From Urbifossiella limnaea (GTDB lineage Bacteria; Planctomycetota; Planctomycetia; Gemmatales; Gemmataceae), in NCBI RefSeq assembly GCF_007747215.1, contig NZ_CP036273.1:4014322-4078321 (forward strand): DNA of 64,000 nt. The letters are read 5' to 3'. The position numbers were made by a program, and so were the translations under genes. Below, in pieces: positions 15,844 to 25,098 of the stretch (position 1 is the first letter of the stretch; the number at the start of each line of letters is the position of its first letter). Under the pieces are notes generated by a model that worked only from the letters and a program-made list of their open reading frames with translations, was not told the DNA's origin and did not search any database.

Positions 15844-16743
15844 TCAGTCGGGGAAGTGTTCGGCGACCTTCCGCCGCAGGAAGGCCAGCGACTCGGCCAT
15901 CTCGCCCATGCCGTTCATGCCGTCCTCGATGCTCACCCAGCCGCGGTAGCCCACGCCGGCGAGCGTGCGGAAGATGGCGTCGTAGTCGTTCAGCCCCTTC
16001 CCGGTCACGCCGTGTCGGAGGTTCGGCGAGTAGCCGAGCGTGCCGTCGGCCTGGCGCAGTTCCTCGATCGTCGTGCCGTCGGCGAGGTAACGGTCGCTGG
16101 CGTGCATGCTCACCACCCGCGGGGCGACGAGTTTCAGCAACTCCAGCGGGTCGTCGCCAGCGACGAGGGCGTTGGACGGGTCGTACTGGACGCCGAAGTG
16201 CGGGCTCTCCGGCACGGCGGCGAGAAGTTCGAGGAACACGTCCTGTTTCTGGGCGAACTCGGGGTACTGCCAGAAGCCGTCCTTGTAGTGGTTCTCCAGG
16301 CCCAGCACGATGTCGTGCTCCTTCGCCACCGGCAGCACCTGCTCGATGCAGCGGACCACCCGGTCGAGCCCCTCGCGGCGGTCGAGCCCGGGGTAGCGTT
16401 GCCCGCTGAGCACGCGGCACACGGTGCCCGGCCCCCCGAGCCGGCGCGCGACGCCGATCATGGCGACCTCGCGCTCGACGGCGCGCTCGCGGGCGTCAGC
16501 GTCGGGGTGGGTGAAGTCGGGGGAACAGCACAGCATCGGCATGGCGAACCCGGCTGTGCGGATGGCGTCGCCGACGGAGTCGAGGTAGCCGGGGTCGAGG
16601 GACGTGAAAAACCCGTCGTACATTTCGAGGCCGTCGGCGTCGAGTTGCTTCGCCTGCTCGATCCAGTCGAAGACGGACATCGACCGCGCACCGGCGATCG
16701 CGTCGAGGTAGCACTTGGGGAACGCGGAGAGGCGCAGGGGCAT
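15844..16743 (-). CDS. sugar phosphate isomerase/epimerase family TIM barrel
   Basis: 299 aa with the AP_endonuc_2 / xylose-isomerase-like fold. Conserved metal-site-type residues are visible in LGLENHYKDGFW (Glu), FGVQYDPSNAL (Asp), VSMHASDRYL (His) and WVSIEDGMNGM (Glu). Such enzymes bind Mn2+, Mg2+ or Zn2+ and interconvert keto and aldo sugars or inosose derivatives. No export signal. It is the first gene of a pair with the Gfo/Idh/MocA oxidoreductase, the combination used in inositol-type catabolism. A 28-bp palindrome separates it from the upstream DUF4139-like gene. Confidence 0.9.
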   Translation of the reverse strand: MPLRLSAFPKCYLDAIAGARSMSVFDWIEQAKQLDADGLEMYDGFFTSLDPGYLDSVGDAIRTAGFAMPMLCCSPDFTHPDADARERAVEREVAMIGVARRLGGPGTVCRVLSGQRYPGLDRREGLDRVVRCIEQVLPVAKEHDIVLGLENHYKDGFWQYPEFAQKQDVFLELLAAVPESPHFGVQYDPSNALVAGDDPLELLKLVAPRVVSMHASDRYLADGTTIEELRQADGTLGYSPNLRHGVTGKGLNDYDAIFRTLAGVGYRGWVSIEDGMNGMGEMAESLAFLRRKVAEHFPD

Positions 16744-16777
16744 GGGGCACCGCGGGCGGGGGTGCCGCTAACGTAGA

Positions 16778-16805
16778 AAGCCCGGGGACGGCCGTCCCCG
16801 GGCTT
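16778..16805. terminator. perfect 28-bp palindrome
   Basis: 14-bp arms (AAGCCCGGGGACGG and its complement) with no loop bases. It lies 20 bp beyond the stop of the leftward DUF4139-like gene and before the isomerase start. It fits a strong hairpin terminator, without a clear U-tract. Confidence 0.6.
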
Positions 16806-16825
16806 CGCGGCGTGACACCGCGTCG

Positions 16826-19069
16826 TCAGTCGGTCAGGATTGCCAGGAAGTCCTCGAACGTCTTCCGCGAGGTGAACTCGGCCGCCATCAGGTTCTTCTC
16901 CTGGGTGGTGTAGCCGTCGATCTCGCGCTCCTGCGTCGCCAGCCGGTCGAGGTACGTCTTGTACACCTCGGCCTCCCGCGGCGTCGCGCCCAGGTTGCGG
17001 CGGATGCGGTCCTGGTCGGTGTTCAGCCGGGCCAGGTTCGCCTTCACCTGCGCGAGGTCGCGGACCTGAGTGTCCCACGCGGCCTTCAGCTTCAGCGCCT
17101 CCGCCAGTTTCTGCTTGAGCGCCGGCGTGGCCTCGTTCAAATTCATCACGAAGCGAATGGTCTGGTCCGGGTTGTTGGACAGCACCACTTGCGAGGCCAC
17201 GTCGCGCTCCTCATTGACCGGGAACGTCTTCTCCTCGCCGGCCTTCACCGCCACCTGGAACCGGTACACGCCGGCCGTGTCCTCGATGGGCCGGTCCGTC
17301 TCCACCAGCTTGAACTGCTGGTTGGTGCGGTTCGGGTGCTCGATCACGAGTGTGCGGTCCGTCTGGCTGCGGTTGGCGATGCGGTACTTCTTCTCCTCGC
17401 GCACTTTCGTCGTGGTCGTGACGATGCCTTTCACCGCCCGCACGTTCGTGATCCGGCTCGTGCCGGGGCCGTTCTGCGGATCGACTTCGGTGCCCAGGTC
17501 GATCGCGTAGCTCACGAGCCGCTCCTCGCCCGGCTGCACGTCCAGGACGCGCGTGTCGCCGGCGTAGGTGCTCCCCTCGAACACGGTGATCGGCCCCTGG
17601 GACAGGTGGACACCCGACGTATTCTTGAAGCGAAGCCCCAACAGCGGGTGCTTCGGCTGCACGGCCGGGTTGTAGATACTGACGCGCGTGCCCTCAACCT
17701 CCTTGCCGACGATCGGCAGCAGCGCCGACTTCTGGCGGGCGAGCGAGACGGGGTGGTCAATGGCGTACTGGAAGAAGTCGCCGAGCTTGCCGGCGGTGGC
17801 GGCGCTGCCGACTGCCCCGGTGCCGAGCCGGCCGGCGAGTTCGCGGCCCACGTCGGCGGCATGGCGGCGGCGCTGTTCGGCGTCGGCCGGGCTGTCGGTC
17901 GCCGCGAGACCCATCGCGGCGCTACCCCCGCCGGCACCACCACGGCCGAAGCCGCCCATCGGCCCGTTCATCGGCGGTGCCGATGCGGCCGGCGCCGGCG
18001 GCGCACCCGGCGCCATTTTCGCCATCGGAGCGCGGTTCAGGGCGTCGCGCAGGGCCAGCTTGTCGGCCTCGCCGCGGCCGTTGAAGCCGCCGTCATACGT
18101 CGGCGGCCGGAGGGACGCGAACAGCTCCGGCTCGACCGTCGGCCGTGGCACGAACAGCGGGTTGTACAGGTCCATCTTGAAGCTGATCGGCCGGCCGCTG
18201 ATCAGCGCCATCCGCACGCCCGACCAGTCCTCGTCGGTCGGGTTCTCGACCACCGCCCAACCCTGGAGGTAGGGCTTGCCGCCCTTCCCCTCGGCGTCCA
18301 GCACGAGCCGGTAGCTCGTCTTCCAGACCGGCGCCTCAACGACGTAGCCGACCTGCACGCGGCGCTTGCCGTCGCCGGCGAAGTGCAGGCTCACGGCCTT
18401 CTTCGCAGCATCGTGGTTCATCGCCAGCACTTCCAGTGCCCGGCGGAACTCGCTCTCGATCACCGGGTTCAGAAACCGCAGTTGCTGCACCTCGGTCAGC
18501 TTCACGGCACGCATCCCCTCGGCGCACCACATGTTGAGCACGGCCACGGGTACAGCCGGCTGGTTCGGGCCGCCGGCCACCGCCTGCGTCTCGATTCCGA
18601 CGATGGAGCCGGTCAGCTTGCCGGGCTGGTTCTGCGCCGTCGGCGTCGTCGTCACCTCGACCCGCTCGCCGCGGGCCTGCTGCAGGATGCCGGCGAACGT
18701 GGTGTCGCCGTTCAGGTTGATCGAGAAGCTGGCCAGCGTCCGCGCGATGGGTTCGCGGCTGTCGTAGGACACCGCCGCGACGCGACCGCCGCCGAAGTCT
18801 TCCAGGACCATCGACTTGATCAGGTCGTTGATGTCCGCTTCCTGGAAGGTGAGATCGACGCGGGCGTCACCGTCCACCTCGCCGCTTCGGCTGAAGTACC
18901 CGACGCCGCTGTTGAACATCACGACGCGGCTGATCGGCAGCGTCACGGCGGGCTTGAGGTCTTGCTTGCCGTCTGCGAGGGCGGTGTTGGCGAGCCAGCG
19001 GTCGGCGACGACGCCGGAGCCAATGGCCCCGGCCAGTGGCACGCCCCACAGTAGTTTCCGTCGCAGCAT
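16826..19069 (-). CDS. DUF4139-like exported protein (747 aa)
   Basis: ATG with GAGAGGGT upstream; N-terminal signal/anchor (about 8-25). The mature protein opens with PISRVVMFNSGVGYFSRSGEVDGDA, the way DUF4139/MucoidyA-type proteins begin with a segment on 'internal' strands. Two beta domains follow: WKTSYRLVLDAEGKGGKPYL (about 248) and a late GEERLVSYAIDLG region. Between them is a Pro/Ala/Gly-rich linker (about 375-420), and the C-terminus (about 640-740) is a long coiled coil. Family function is poorly known; a surface or adhesin-like role is likely. It is monocistronic, divergent from AMP nucleosidase and ending at the palindrome at 16778. Confidence 0.8.
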   Translation of the reverse strand: MLRRKLLWGVPLAGAIGSGVVADRWLANTALADGKQDLKPAVTLPISRVVMFNSGVGYFSRSGEVDGDARVDLTFQEADINDLIKSMVLEDFGGGRVAAVSYDSREPIARTLASFSINLNGDTTFAGILQQARGERVEVTTTPTAQNQPGKLTGSIVGIETQAVAGGPNQPAVPVAVLNMWCAEGMRAVKLTEVQQLRFLNPVIESEFRRALEVLAMNHDAAKKAVSLHFAGDGKRRVQVGYVVEAPVWKTSYRLVLDAEGKGGKPYLQGWAVVENPTDEDWSGVRMALISGRPISFKMDLYNPLFVPRPTVEPELFASLRPPTYDGGFNGRGEADKLALRDALNRAPMAKMAPGAPPAPAASAPPMNGPMGGFGRGGAGGGSAAMGLAATDSPADAEQRRRHAADVGRELAGRLGTGAVGSAATAGKLGDFFQYAIDHPVSLARQKSALLPIVGKEVEGTRVSIYNPAVQPKHPLLGLRFKNTSGVHLSQGPITVFEGSTYAGDTRVLDVQPGEERLVSYAIDLGTEVDPQNGPGTSRITNVRAVKGIVTTTTKVREEKKYRIANRSQTDRTLVIEHPNRTNQQFKLVETDRPIEDTAGVYRFQVAVKAGEEKTFPVNEERDVASQVVLSNNPDQTIRFVMNLNEATPALKQKLAEALKLKAAWDTQVRDLAQVKANLARLNTDQDRIRRNLGATPREAEVYKTYLDRLATQEREIDGYTTQEKNLMAAEFTSRKTFEDFLAILTD

Positions 19070-19231
19070 GGCAGACCCTCTCGGAACACGGGTGAGGCAA
19101 CACGGACGATCATACCGCCAACCCCGCGCTCGCGGCAGGCTTTCTCGCAGGGTCGTTACCGCGTCGTTACGCGGGCTGGTTACGGTCGGCGTCGGCCGGC
19201 ACAATACCCGCACCCCACCGGGAGCCGTTGC

Positions 19232-20017
19232 ATGAAGACGAAGGCCGAGATCGTCGCCGACTGGCTGCCTCGCTACACCGGCCGGCCGGTCGAGCAGTTC
19301 GGCAAGTACGTGCTCCTCACCAACTTCACCAACTACCTCGACCTGTTCGCCGAGCGGTTCGGCGTCAAGGTCGTCGGCCGCGACCGGCCGATGCAATCGG
19401 CCACGGCCGAGAACCTCACCATCGTCAACTTCGGGATGGGGAGCGCGATGGCGGCCACCGTGATGGACCTGCTCGCGGCCGTGGAGCCGCGGGCGGTACT
19501 TTTACTGGGGAAGTGCGGCGGGCTGAAAAAGACGAGGGTCGGCGAGTTCATCCTGCCGATCGCGGCGATCCGCGGCGAGGGGACGAGCAACGACTACATG
19601 CCGCCCGAGATTCCGGCGCTGCCGTCGTTCCGCCTGCAAGCCGCGGTGTCGGCGGCGATCGTGAAGCGCGACCTCGATTACTGGACGGGCACCGTCTACA
19701 CCACGAACCGCCGCGTCTGGGAGCACGACGACAAGTTCAAACAATACCTCACCGACATCCGCGCGTCGGCGATCGACATGGAGACGGCGACGGTGTTCGT
19801 GGTCGGCTTTGCGAACCACATCCCGAAGGGGGCGCTGCTACTCGTCTCGGACAACCCGATGACGCCGGAGGGGGTCAAGACCTCCCGCAGCGACGCGGCC
19901 GTGACCGCCCAGTTCGTGCGGGCACACCTCGACATCGGCATTGACGCGCTGGTCGAGTTGCGGGACCGGGGCGAGTCGGTCAAGCACCTGCGCTTCGAGG
20001 AGCGGCCGGCGAGTTGA
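19232..20017 (+). CDS. amn: AMP nucleosidase (short type)
   Basis: 261 aa. Cleaves AMP to adenine and ribose 5-phosphate in the cytoplasm. It matches the short, single-domain form seen in Bacteroidetes and others: start TKAEIVADWLPRYTGRP, then NFGMGSAMAATVMDLL, LLGKCGGLKK, ILPIAAIRGEGTSNDYMPPE, TGTVYTTNRRVWEHD and IDMETATVFVVGF, where the ME pair binds the ribose in the PNP/UDP family. It lacks the N-terminal regulatory domain of enteric Amn (about 480 aa). GGGAG precedes the ATG. Its last 38 bp overlap the 3' end of the convergent membrane-protein gene. Confidence 0.92.
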   Translation: MKTKAEIVADWLPRYTGRPVEQFGKYVLLTNFTNYLDLFAERFGVKVVGRDRPMQSATAENLTIVNFGMGSAMAATVMDLLAAVEPRAVLLLGKCGGLKKTRVGEFILPIAAIRGEGTSNDYMPPEIPALPSFRLQAAVSAAIVKRDLDYWTGTVYTTNRRVWEHDDKFKQYLTDIRASAIDMETATVFVVGFANHIPKGALLLVSDNPMTPEGVKTSRSDAAVTAQFVRAHLDIGIDALVELRDRGESVKHLRFEERPAS

Positions 20018-20555
20018 CCGCGGCCCGCACTTCCTTCAACCGCCGCTCGGCCCGGCGCAAGCGGATCACCACCCACCCGAGCACCAGCGTCAGCGCCAGG
20101 ATCGCGGCGCGTTCGGGGGTGATGTGTGCGTCGGTCGCGGGGTTGTCGGTCCGCAGCAGCAGCCACGCCAGGAAGCCGACCCAGGTGAAGGCGAACAGCA
20201 GCGGCACGGCCAGCGCCAGCGGCCGGGAGATCGACCACCCGTCGCTGCGGCCGGGGCCGGCCCAGCCGGCGAGGGTGTCGCGGTAGTCGGGGACCAGCTC
20301 GCGGGCGCGGCGGTGGACGTGCTGGCAGTACGCCCAGTGCCGCGTCTGGATGAGCAGCCACAACAGCGTGAACAGTAGCCCTACGACGGTGAGCGGCACG
20401 AACAGCGTGAGCGACGGTTCCTTGTTGAACAGGATGGCGCACAGCGACAGCAGGCCGGTTTCGAGGAACGAGAAGTAGTTCAGCCGGTTGTGGAACAGCT
20501 GCTCCTCGTGCATGCCGTGCTGCCACACCCGGTTCGCGGCGTCGGCGTCGGTCAT
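19980..20555 (-). CDS. small integral membrane protein, unknown
   Basis: 191 aa with about four hydrophobic helices (residues 30-45, 50-70, 112-134, 150-165) between a short polar N-terminus and a basic C-terminus. The start motif VWQHGMHEEQLFHNRLNYFS looks conserved, but I cannot name the family. The ATG overlaps the stop of the preceding membrane-protein gene as ATGA, so the two are coupled. Its 3' end overlaps the convergent AMP nucleosidase gene by 38 bp. Confidence 0.75.
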   Translation of the reverse strand: MTDADAANRVWQHGMHEEQLFHNRLNYFSFLETGLLSLCAILFNKEPSLTLFVPLTVVGLLFTLLWLLIQTRHWAYCQHVHRRARELVPDYRDTLAGWAGPGRSDGWSISRPLALAVPLLFAFTWVGFLAWLLLRTDNPATDAHITPERAAILALTLVLGWVVIRLRRAERRLKEVRAAVNSPAAPRSAGA

Positions 20556-21193
20556 CCGAAGCTCCCGAGACGGGCCGCCCACGCCGCCCACAGGGCGAGC
20601 CCGAACAGCACCCGGCACCCGATTTGCGCCGACACCCACCACAGCGACGAGCGGGCCGTCGCCCCGAACTCGGTCATGCTCTTGCGGACTTCGGCGTCCA
20701 CCATCTGCGACGGGTTCACAAGCCCGAGCGTGGCGATCTTCACCAGCGGGCCGCGCCACCCGAGCCACGTCTCGGCCTGGTCCAAGTACTTCACCGTTTC
20801 CGAGTGGTCGAACCGGCCGACGCTGACGACGAAGTAGAGATCGACGGCCAGCATCGGGACCACCGCGGCGACGACGACCGCGAACCAGAGCAACTCCTCC
20901 CGCAACTGTCCGCCGCTCAGGTCGGCGTCTGGCCAGATCACCCGCGAGCAGATCATCTGGATCAGCGTCAGGCCGAAGGCCAGCATCGCGGGGCGGAAGA
21001 ACTCCCAGTTCAGCAGCATACTGCCGTGCTCGGCCAGCCGGCTCATCAGCCGGGGCCAGCGGCCGCGGACGACGAAGATGATGCGGATCGCGTCCCAGTA
21101 CACTTCCCACCGCCGGACCAGACTGATGACGAACATCAGAGCCAGGTAGAAGTCGAAGACGCGGATCAGGTTGATGGGGTGGCCGTTCGGCAT
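20552..21193 (-). CDS. integral membrane protein paired with the downstream one, unknown
   Basis: 213 aa from the ATG at 21193, chosen because GGGAGG lies nine bases upstream; an in-frame ATG 14 codons earlier (21235) has no ribosome-binding site. Hydrophobic helices occur near residues 12-28, 67-85, 100-120 and 185-203. The large loops suggest a cytoplasmic domain (about 30-65, WEVYWDAIRIIFVVRGRWPR, and 120-180). No catalytic motif was recognised. It is the first gene of a two-gene operon. Confidence 0.72.
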   Translation of the reverse strand: MPNGHPINLIRVFDFYLALMFVISLVRRWEVYWDAIRIIFVVRGRWPRLMSRLAEHGSMLLNWEFFRPAMLAFGLTLIQMICSRVIWPDADLSGGQLREELLWFAVVVAAVVPMLAVDLYFVVSVGRFDHSETVKYLDQAETWLGWRGPLVKIATLGLVNPSQMVDAEVRKSMTEFGATARSSLWWVSAQIGCRVLFGLALWAAWAARLGSFG

Positions 21194-21267
21194 CGGCGTC
21201 GGCCTCCCGGGGTGCCGGCGCGGTTGGCCGGTCATCGGGGTTGTATCGGGAATTCCGCCCCGGCAAC

Positions 21268-21296
21268 TTGACCCGCGCTGCCGACGCCCTTACCTT
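21268..21296 (+). promoter_or_regulatory. predicted sigma-70 promoter of the first sugar ABC operon
   Basis: TTGACC, 17 bp, TACCTT, placing the start about 31 bp before the ATG at 21334. It is preceded by the same GGAATTCC-plus-GCCCCG block found before the promoter at 10306. Confidence 0.5.
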
Positions 21297-21333
21297 TCGC
21301 CCAACGGCCCGGCCCTCCCCCCGGACTCGCGGC

Positions 21334-22389
21334 ATGTTTCGCGGCCTGCGCATCCTCCTGCTGCTCGCCACCGCCCTGTCCGCCGGCTGCGGACGCGACG
21401 CGGACGAGCTGGTCATCGTCGTCATTCCCAAGGGGATGACGCACGAACACTGGCAGTCCGTCCGCCGCGGAGCGGAGCGGTGTGCCTCCGACCTGCTGGC
21501 GTCTGAAGGACGCCGCGTCCGCATCATCTTCGACGGCCCGCTCCGCGAGCGCGACGCGATGGAGCAGATTCGGATCGTCGATCGGCGCGTCGCCACCGGG
21601 GCCGACGGCATCGTGCTCGCCCCGCAGCACAGCCGCACCATGACGGCGTGCGTCCGCCGGGCCGCCGACGCGGGGCTCCCGGTCGTCGTCATCGACTCCG
21701 GGCTCGCCGACCCCGACCACTTCGTGAAGTACGTCGCCACCGACAACTACCGCGGCGGGTGCCTCGCGGCCGAGCATTTGATCGGCGAGTTGAAGAAACG
21801 TGGGAAGACGACGCCGAAGCTGATCCTGTTCCGATACGCGGTCGGCTCCGAGAGTACGGAGCAGCGCGAGAAGGGGTTCGAGGACACCGCGAAGCGGCTG
21901 TGCCCGAACGCGGTGTGGCTCTCGACCGACCGCTACGCCGGCTCGACGCGCGACTCGGCGATGCGCGAGGCCGGCCCGCTCGTGTTCCAGTTCCGCGACC
22001 AGGTGGACGGCGTGTTCGCGCCGAACGAGTCGTCCGCGAGCGGCCTCGTGGACGTGCTCCGCTCCCAGATCCTGAACGGTAAGGTCCTGGTGATGGGCTT
22101 CGACGCAAGCAAGCCGTTGCTGCACTCCATCGCCAGCGGCGACGTGGTCGGCAGCGTGCTCCAGGACCCGTACCGGATGGGATACCTGTCCACGTGGTGC
22201 GCCGTCCGCCACCGGCTCGGCGAGGACGTAAACGCGGGCCGGACGCAGATGGACCTGAGCACCGGCGAGTACGTCGTGACCCGCGACAACGTCGAGAGCG
22301 AGGCGATCCGCGGGCTGTTCGACCCGGAGTTGCAGGCCCGGCGCGTGATGAACCCGCCGCACTTCCCGAAGCGGGGGGCGACGCCGTGA
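21334..22389 (+). CDS. sugar-binding lipoprotein of a ribose-type ABC importer
   Basis: 351 aa. Lipoprotein signal with lipobox LSAGC (acylated Cys near residue 18). The mature part is a periplasmic-binding-protein fold of the peripla_BP_4 (RbsB-like) type: IVVIPKGMTHEHWQSVRRGAE, ADGIVLAPQH, LPVVVIDSGL, YVATDNYRGGCLAAEHLI and VDGVFAPNESSASG are the family's standard blocks. It binds a monosaccharide outside the inner membrane and feeds the permease. It overlaps the ATPase gene by four bases (GTGA). The sugar is not predictable, and the set is separate from the second importer at 27.8-31.5 kb. Confidence 0.9.
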   Translation: MFRGLRILLLLATALSAGCGRDADELVIVVIPKGMTHEHWQSVRRGAERCASDLLASEGRRVRIIFDGPLRERDAMEQIRIVDRRVATGADGIVLAPQHSRTMTACVRRAADAGLPVVVIDSGLADPDHFVKYVATDNYRGGCLAAEHLIGELKKRGKTTPKLILFRYAVGSESTEQREKGFEDTAKRLCPNAVWLSTDRYAGSTRDSAMREAGPLVFQFRDQVDGVFAPNESSASGLVDVLRSQILNGKVLVMGFDASKPLLHSIASGDVVGSVLQDPYRMGYLSTWCAVRHRLGEDVNAGRTQMDLSTGEYVVTRDNVESEAIRGLFDPELQARRVMNPPHFPKRGATP

Positions 22390-23903
22390 CCGCCCCGCGC
22401 CTCCGCATGACGGGCGTCCGCAAGAGCTACGGGCCGACGCACGCGCTCCGCGGCGTCGATCTGGAGTTGGCCGCGGGAGAGGTTCACGCCCTTGTCGGCG
22501 AGAACGGCGCCGGCAAGTCCACGCTCATGAAGGTGTTGAGCGGCGCCGAGCCGCCCGACGCCGGCACGATGGCGTTGGACGGCATGCCGTACCGGCCCGC
22601 GGGGCCACAGGCCGCCCGGCGGCGCGGCGTCGCCATGATTTATCAGGAACTTGCCGTCTGCCCGCACCTGTCGGTCGAAGCGAACGTGCTGCTCGGGCTC
22701 GAATCGACGAGTGCCGGGTTCCTGCGGAAGACCGCCGACCGCGACCGGGTGCGGGCGGCCCTCGCCGAACTGGGCCACCCCGAGATCGACCCCGCGGCCT
22801 CAGTCGAGTCGTTGTCCCCCGCCGCGCGGCAGGTTGTGGAAATCGCCCGTGCCCTGCTCACCGACGTGAAGCTGCTTGTGCTCGACGAGCCGACCAGCGC
22901 CCTGACCCAGGAGGACGCGCAACGGCTGTTCGAGCTCGTCGCCCGCCTCAAAGGCCGCGGCGTGACGGTGGTGTACATCAGCCACTTCCTCGAAGAGATC
23001 GAGGCGGTCGCGGACCGTTATACGGTTCTCCGCGATGGCTCGGCCGTGGGCACCGGCCGCGTGACGGACGTGACCCGGCCGCGGCTCGTCGAACTGATGG
23101 TCGGTCGGGCCGTGGACGAGCAGTACCCGCGCGTGCCGCACGCCGCCGGCGAAGTCATTCTGGAACTGAACGGCGTCGCTGGCTCTCCCCTGCCCCGCTC
23201 GGCGAGTTTAACGCTGCGCCGCGGCGAGATCCTCGGTCTCGCCGGGCTCGTGGGCTCGGGCCGCACGGAACTGCTGCGCGCCGTGTACGGCCTCGCCCCG
23301 GTCCGCGAGGGGTCGGTCAAGGTGCAAGCCTTCACCGGCGGAACTGCGACGCCGACACAGCGCATCCGGCAGGGGCTCGGGCTGCTGAGTGAAGACCGCA
23401 AGGAGGAAGGCCTGGCGCTGTCCCGCAGCCTCGCCGACAATCTCACCCTGAGCCGCTTCGCACCGCTCGCCCGCCACGGCTTCCTGTCCCCCGCCCGCAT
23501 CCGCGCCGCGGCTTCGGCTCAACTCACCCGTCTGGGTGTGAAGTACCGTGACGCCGAGCAGCCGGCCGCCGAACTGAGTGGCGGCAATCAGCAGAAGGTC
23601 GCACTCGGCCGGTTGCTCCACCAGGACGCGGACGTGTTCCTCCTCGACGAGCCGACCCGAGGAGTGGACGTGGGCAGCAAAGCCGACATCTATCGGCTCA
23701 TCGGCGAACTCGCCGCCGCGGGCAAGGCCGTGCTCGTGGTCAGCAGCTACCTCCCCGAGTTGTTCGGCGTGTGCGACCGCATCGCGGTGATGGCCCGCGG
23801 CACCCTCGGGCCGGCGCGGCCGGTCGCGGATTGGACACCGGAAGCCGTCATCGCCGCGGCGACCGGCGCGGACAAACCTTCAACCCCCGCCCACCATGTC
23901 TGA
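22386..23903 (+). CDS. sugar ABC importer ATPase (two nucleotide-binding domains)
   Basis: 505 aa with two fused ABC domains, as in RbsA/MglA/XylG. First half: Walker A GENGAGKST (38-46), signature-like SLSPAARQ and Walker B LLVLDEPTSAL. Second half: the P-loop is degenerate (GLVGSGRTE), as is normal for this family, with the signature LSGGNQQK and Walker B FLLDEPTRGVD. It powers import of the sugar delivered by the lipoprotein. The GTG start overlaps the lipoprotein stop, and the permease start overlaps this gene's end by 8 bp, so all three are one operon. Confidence 0.93.
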   Translation: MTAPRLRMTGVRKSYGPTHALRGVDLELAAGEVHALVGENGAGKSTLMKVLSGAEPPDAGTMALDGMPYRPAGPQAARRRGVAMIYQELAVCPHLSVEANVLLGLESTSAGFLRKTADRDRVRAALAELGHPEIDPAASVESLSPAARQVVEIARALLTDVKLLVLDEPTSALTQEDAQRLFELVARLKGRGVTVVYISHFLEEIEAVADRYTVLRDGSAVGTGRVTDVTRPRLVELMVGRAVDEQYPRVPHAAGEVILELNGVAGSPLPRSASLTLRRGEILGLAGLVGSGRTELLRAVYGLAPVREGSVKVQAFTGGTATPTQRIRQGLGLLSEDRKEEGLALSRSLADNLTLSRFAPLARHGFLSPARIRAAASAQLTRLGVKYRDAEQPAAELSGGNQQKVALGRLLHQDADVFLLDEPTRGVDVGSKADIYRLIGELAAAGKAVLVVSSYLPELFGVCDRIAVMARGTLGPARPVADWTPEAVIAAATGADKPSTPAHHV

Positions 23904-24879
23904 CGCAGCCTCGAAGCGCCTCGCGCTCCCCGCCGGCCCGTGGGCCGGGTTTGTCGGCGTGTTCCTCCTGTTCGCCGTCCTCATCGGCTCGCAAGGCGGG
24001 CTCAAGACGTTTCTCAGCGTCGGCAACCTCGAGGTGCTACTGCACGAGGGGACCATTCCGGCCGTGGTCGCGCTCGGGATGCTCCTCGTACTCATCAGCG
24101 GCGGCATCGATCTGTCGGTCGGCGCGGTCGTCGCGCTGGTCACGGTCGTGACGATGCGCGTGTACACCGCCGTACTGGCGTCGTCCGGCAGCGGCGTCGA
24201 AGCGAGCCTCACGGCGGTCGCGGCCGGCATCCTCTCAGGCGGGTTGTGCGGGCTTGCGAACGGACTCCTCGTCACCCGACTCGACCTACCGCCGTTCGTC
24301 GCCACACTCGGCATGTTCGGCGTCGCCCGCGGTGTAGCCGTGTGGCTCGCCGAGCGGACCACGCTGGCCTTCCCCGGCGGCGTCACCCCCGAGTGGGTGG
24401 TTTCGCTCGGGAAGACCTCGGCGCTGAACCCCGGGCTGTGGTCGCTTCTGGTGCTCGCCGTCGGGGTGGCCGTGCTCCTGCACCTCACGGTGTTCGGCCG
24501 ACACCTGTACGCCGTGGGGTCGAACGAGGCGACGGCCCGGCTGTGCGGCGTGGACGTGCGGCGCACCAAACTCGCGGTCTACGTACTCAGCGGTCTACTT
24601 ACCGGGTGGGCCGGCGTCCTGATGTTCGCCCACAGTAACAGCGGCAACCCGACCCTCGGGGAGCAACTGGAGTTGGACGTGATTACCGCCGTGGTCATCG
24701 GCGGGGCGAGCCTGGCCGGCGGGCGGGGCACGGTCGTCGGGGCGATGCTCGGGGTCACCATCCTGGGGCTCATCAAGAACGGTGTCAGCCTGTTCAACGT
24801 GCCGGTCGAGATGCAGTACATCCTCATCGGCGTCCTGCTTCTGGCCAACGTGGCGCTGGGCCGCTGGCGCGGGCGGTGA
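23896..24879 (+). CDS. sugar ABC importer permease (RbsC-like)
   Basis: 327 aa with 8-10 hydrophobic helices. The BPD_transp_2 family signature is clear: LGMLLVLISGGIDLSVGAVVAL early, ANGLLVTRLDLPPFVATLGMFGVARG in the middle, YAVGSNEATARLCGV, and TAVVIGGASLAGGRGTVVGA late. It forms the membrane channel with the upstream ATPase. It is the last gene of the operon. A 219-bp gap with a new promoter follows. Confidence 0.93.
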   Translation: MSDAASKRLALPAGPWAGFVGVFLLFAVLIGSQGGLKTFLSVGNLEVLLHEGTIPAVVALGMLLVLISGGIDLSVGAVVALVTVVTMRVYTAVLASSGSGVEASLTAVAAGILSGGLCGLANGLLVTRLDLPPFVATLGMFGVARGVAVWLAERTTLAFPGGVTPEWVVSLGKTSALNPGLWSLLVLAVGVAVLLHLTVFGRHLYAVGSNEATARLCGVDVRRTKLAVYVLSGLLTGWAGVLMFAHSNSGNPTLGEQLELDVITAVVIGGASLAGGRGTVVGAMLGVTILGLIKNGVSLFNVPVEMQYILIGVLLLANVALGRWRGR

Positions 24880-24965
24880 AGTTCCCCCATAGCACGCGTT
24901 TTGAGCAGCCGGCACAACCGGCACCGATTTTTCACCGCCGGATTGGGGCCGGGGCTGAAAATCGG

Positions 24966-24993
24966 TTGACACACCCCTCACGTCGGGTAGGCT
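24966..24993 (+). promoter_or_regulatory. predicted sigma-70 promoter
   Basis: TTGACA, 16 bp, TAGGCT. It gives a leader of about 95-100 bases for the 126-aa protein gene. The same type (TTGACC, 16 bp, TAGGTT) precedes the other small gene at 27582. Confidence 0.55.
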
Positions 24994-25098
24994 GAGAGTG
25001 ACCCGTCCATCCCCGAAGACCGGCGCAGGACGCACCCTTCCGGATGGTAAGCCTGGCCCCTCAGCCACCCCCCTAACCGGCTGCGAGGCACAGCACCA

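Noticed and set aside
16826-19069. Reading the rightward frame opposite the DUF4139-like gene as a gene
   Set aside because: It has the Arg/Ala/Gly composition of a shadow and no start signal, whereas the leftward frame has a signal peptide and coiled coil.
19150-19185. Three GTTAC words before amn
   Set aside because: The spacing is irregular and the words are short; there is not enough to call an operator.
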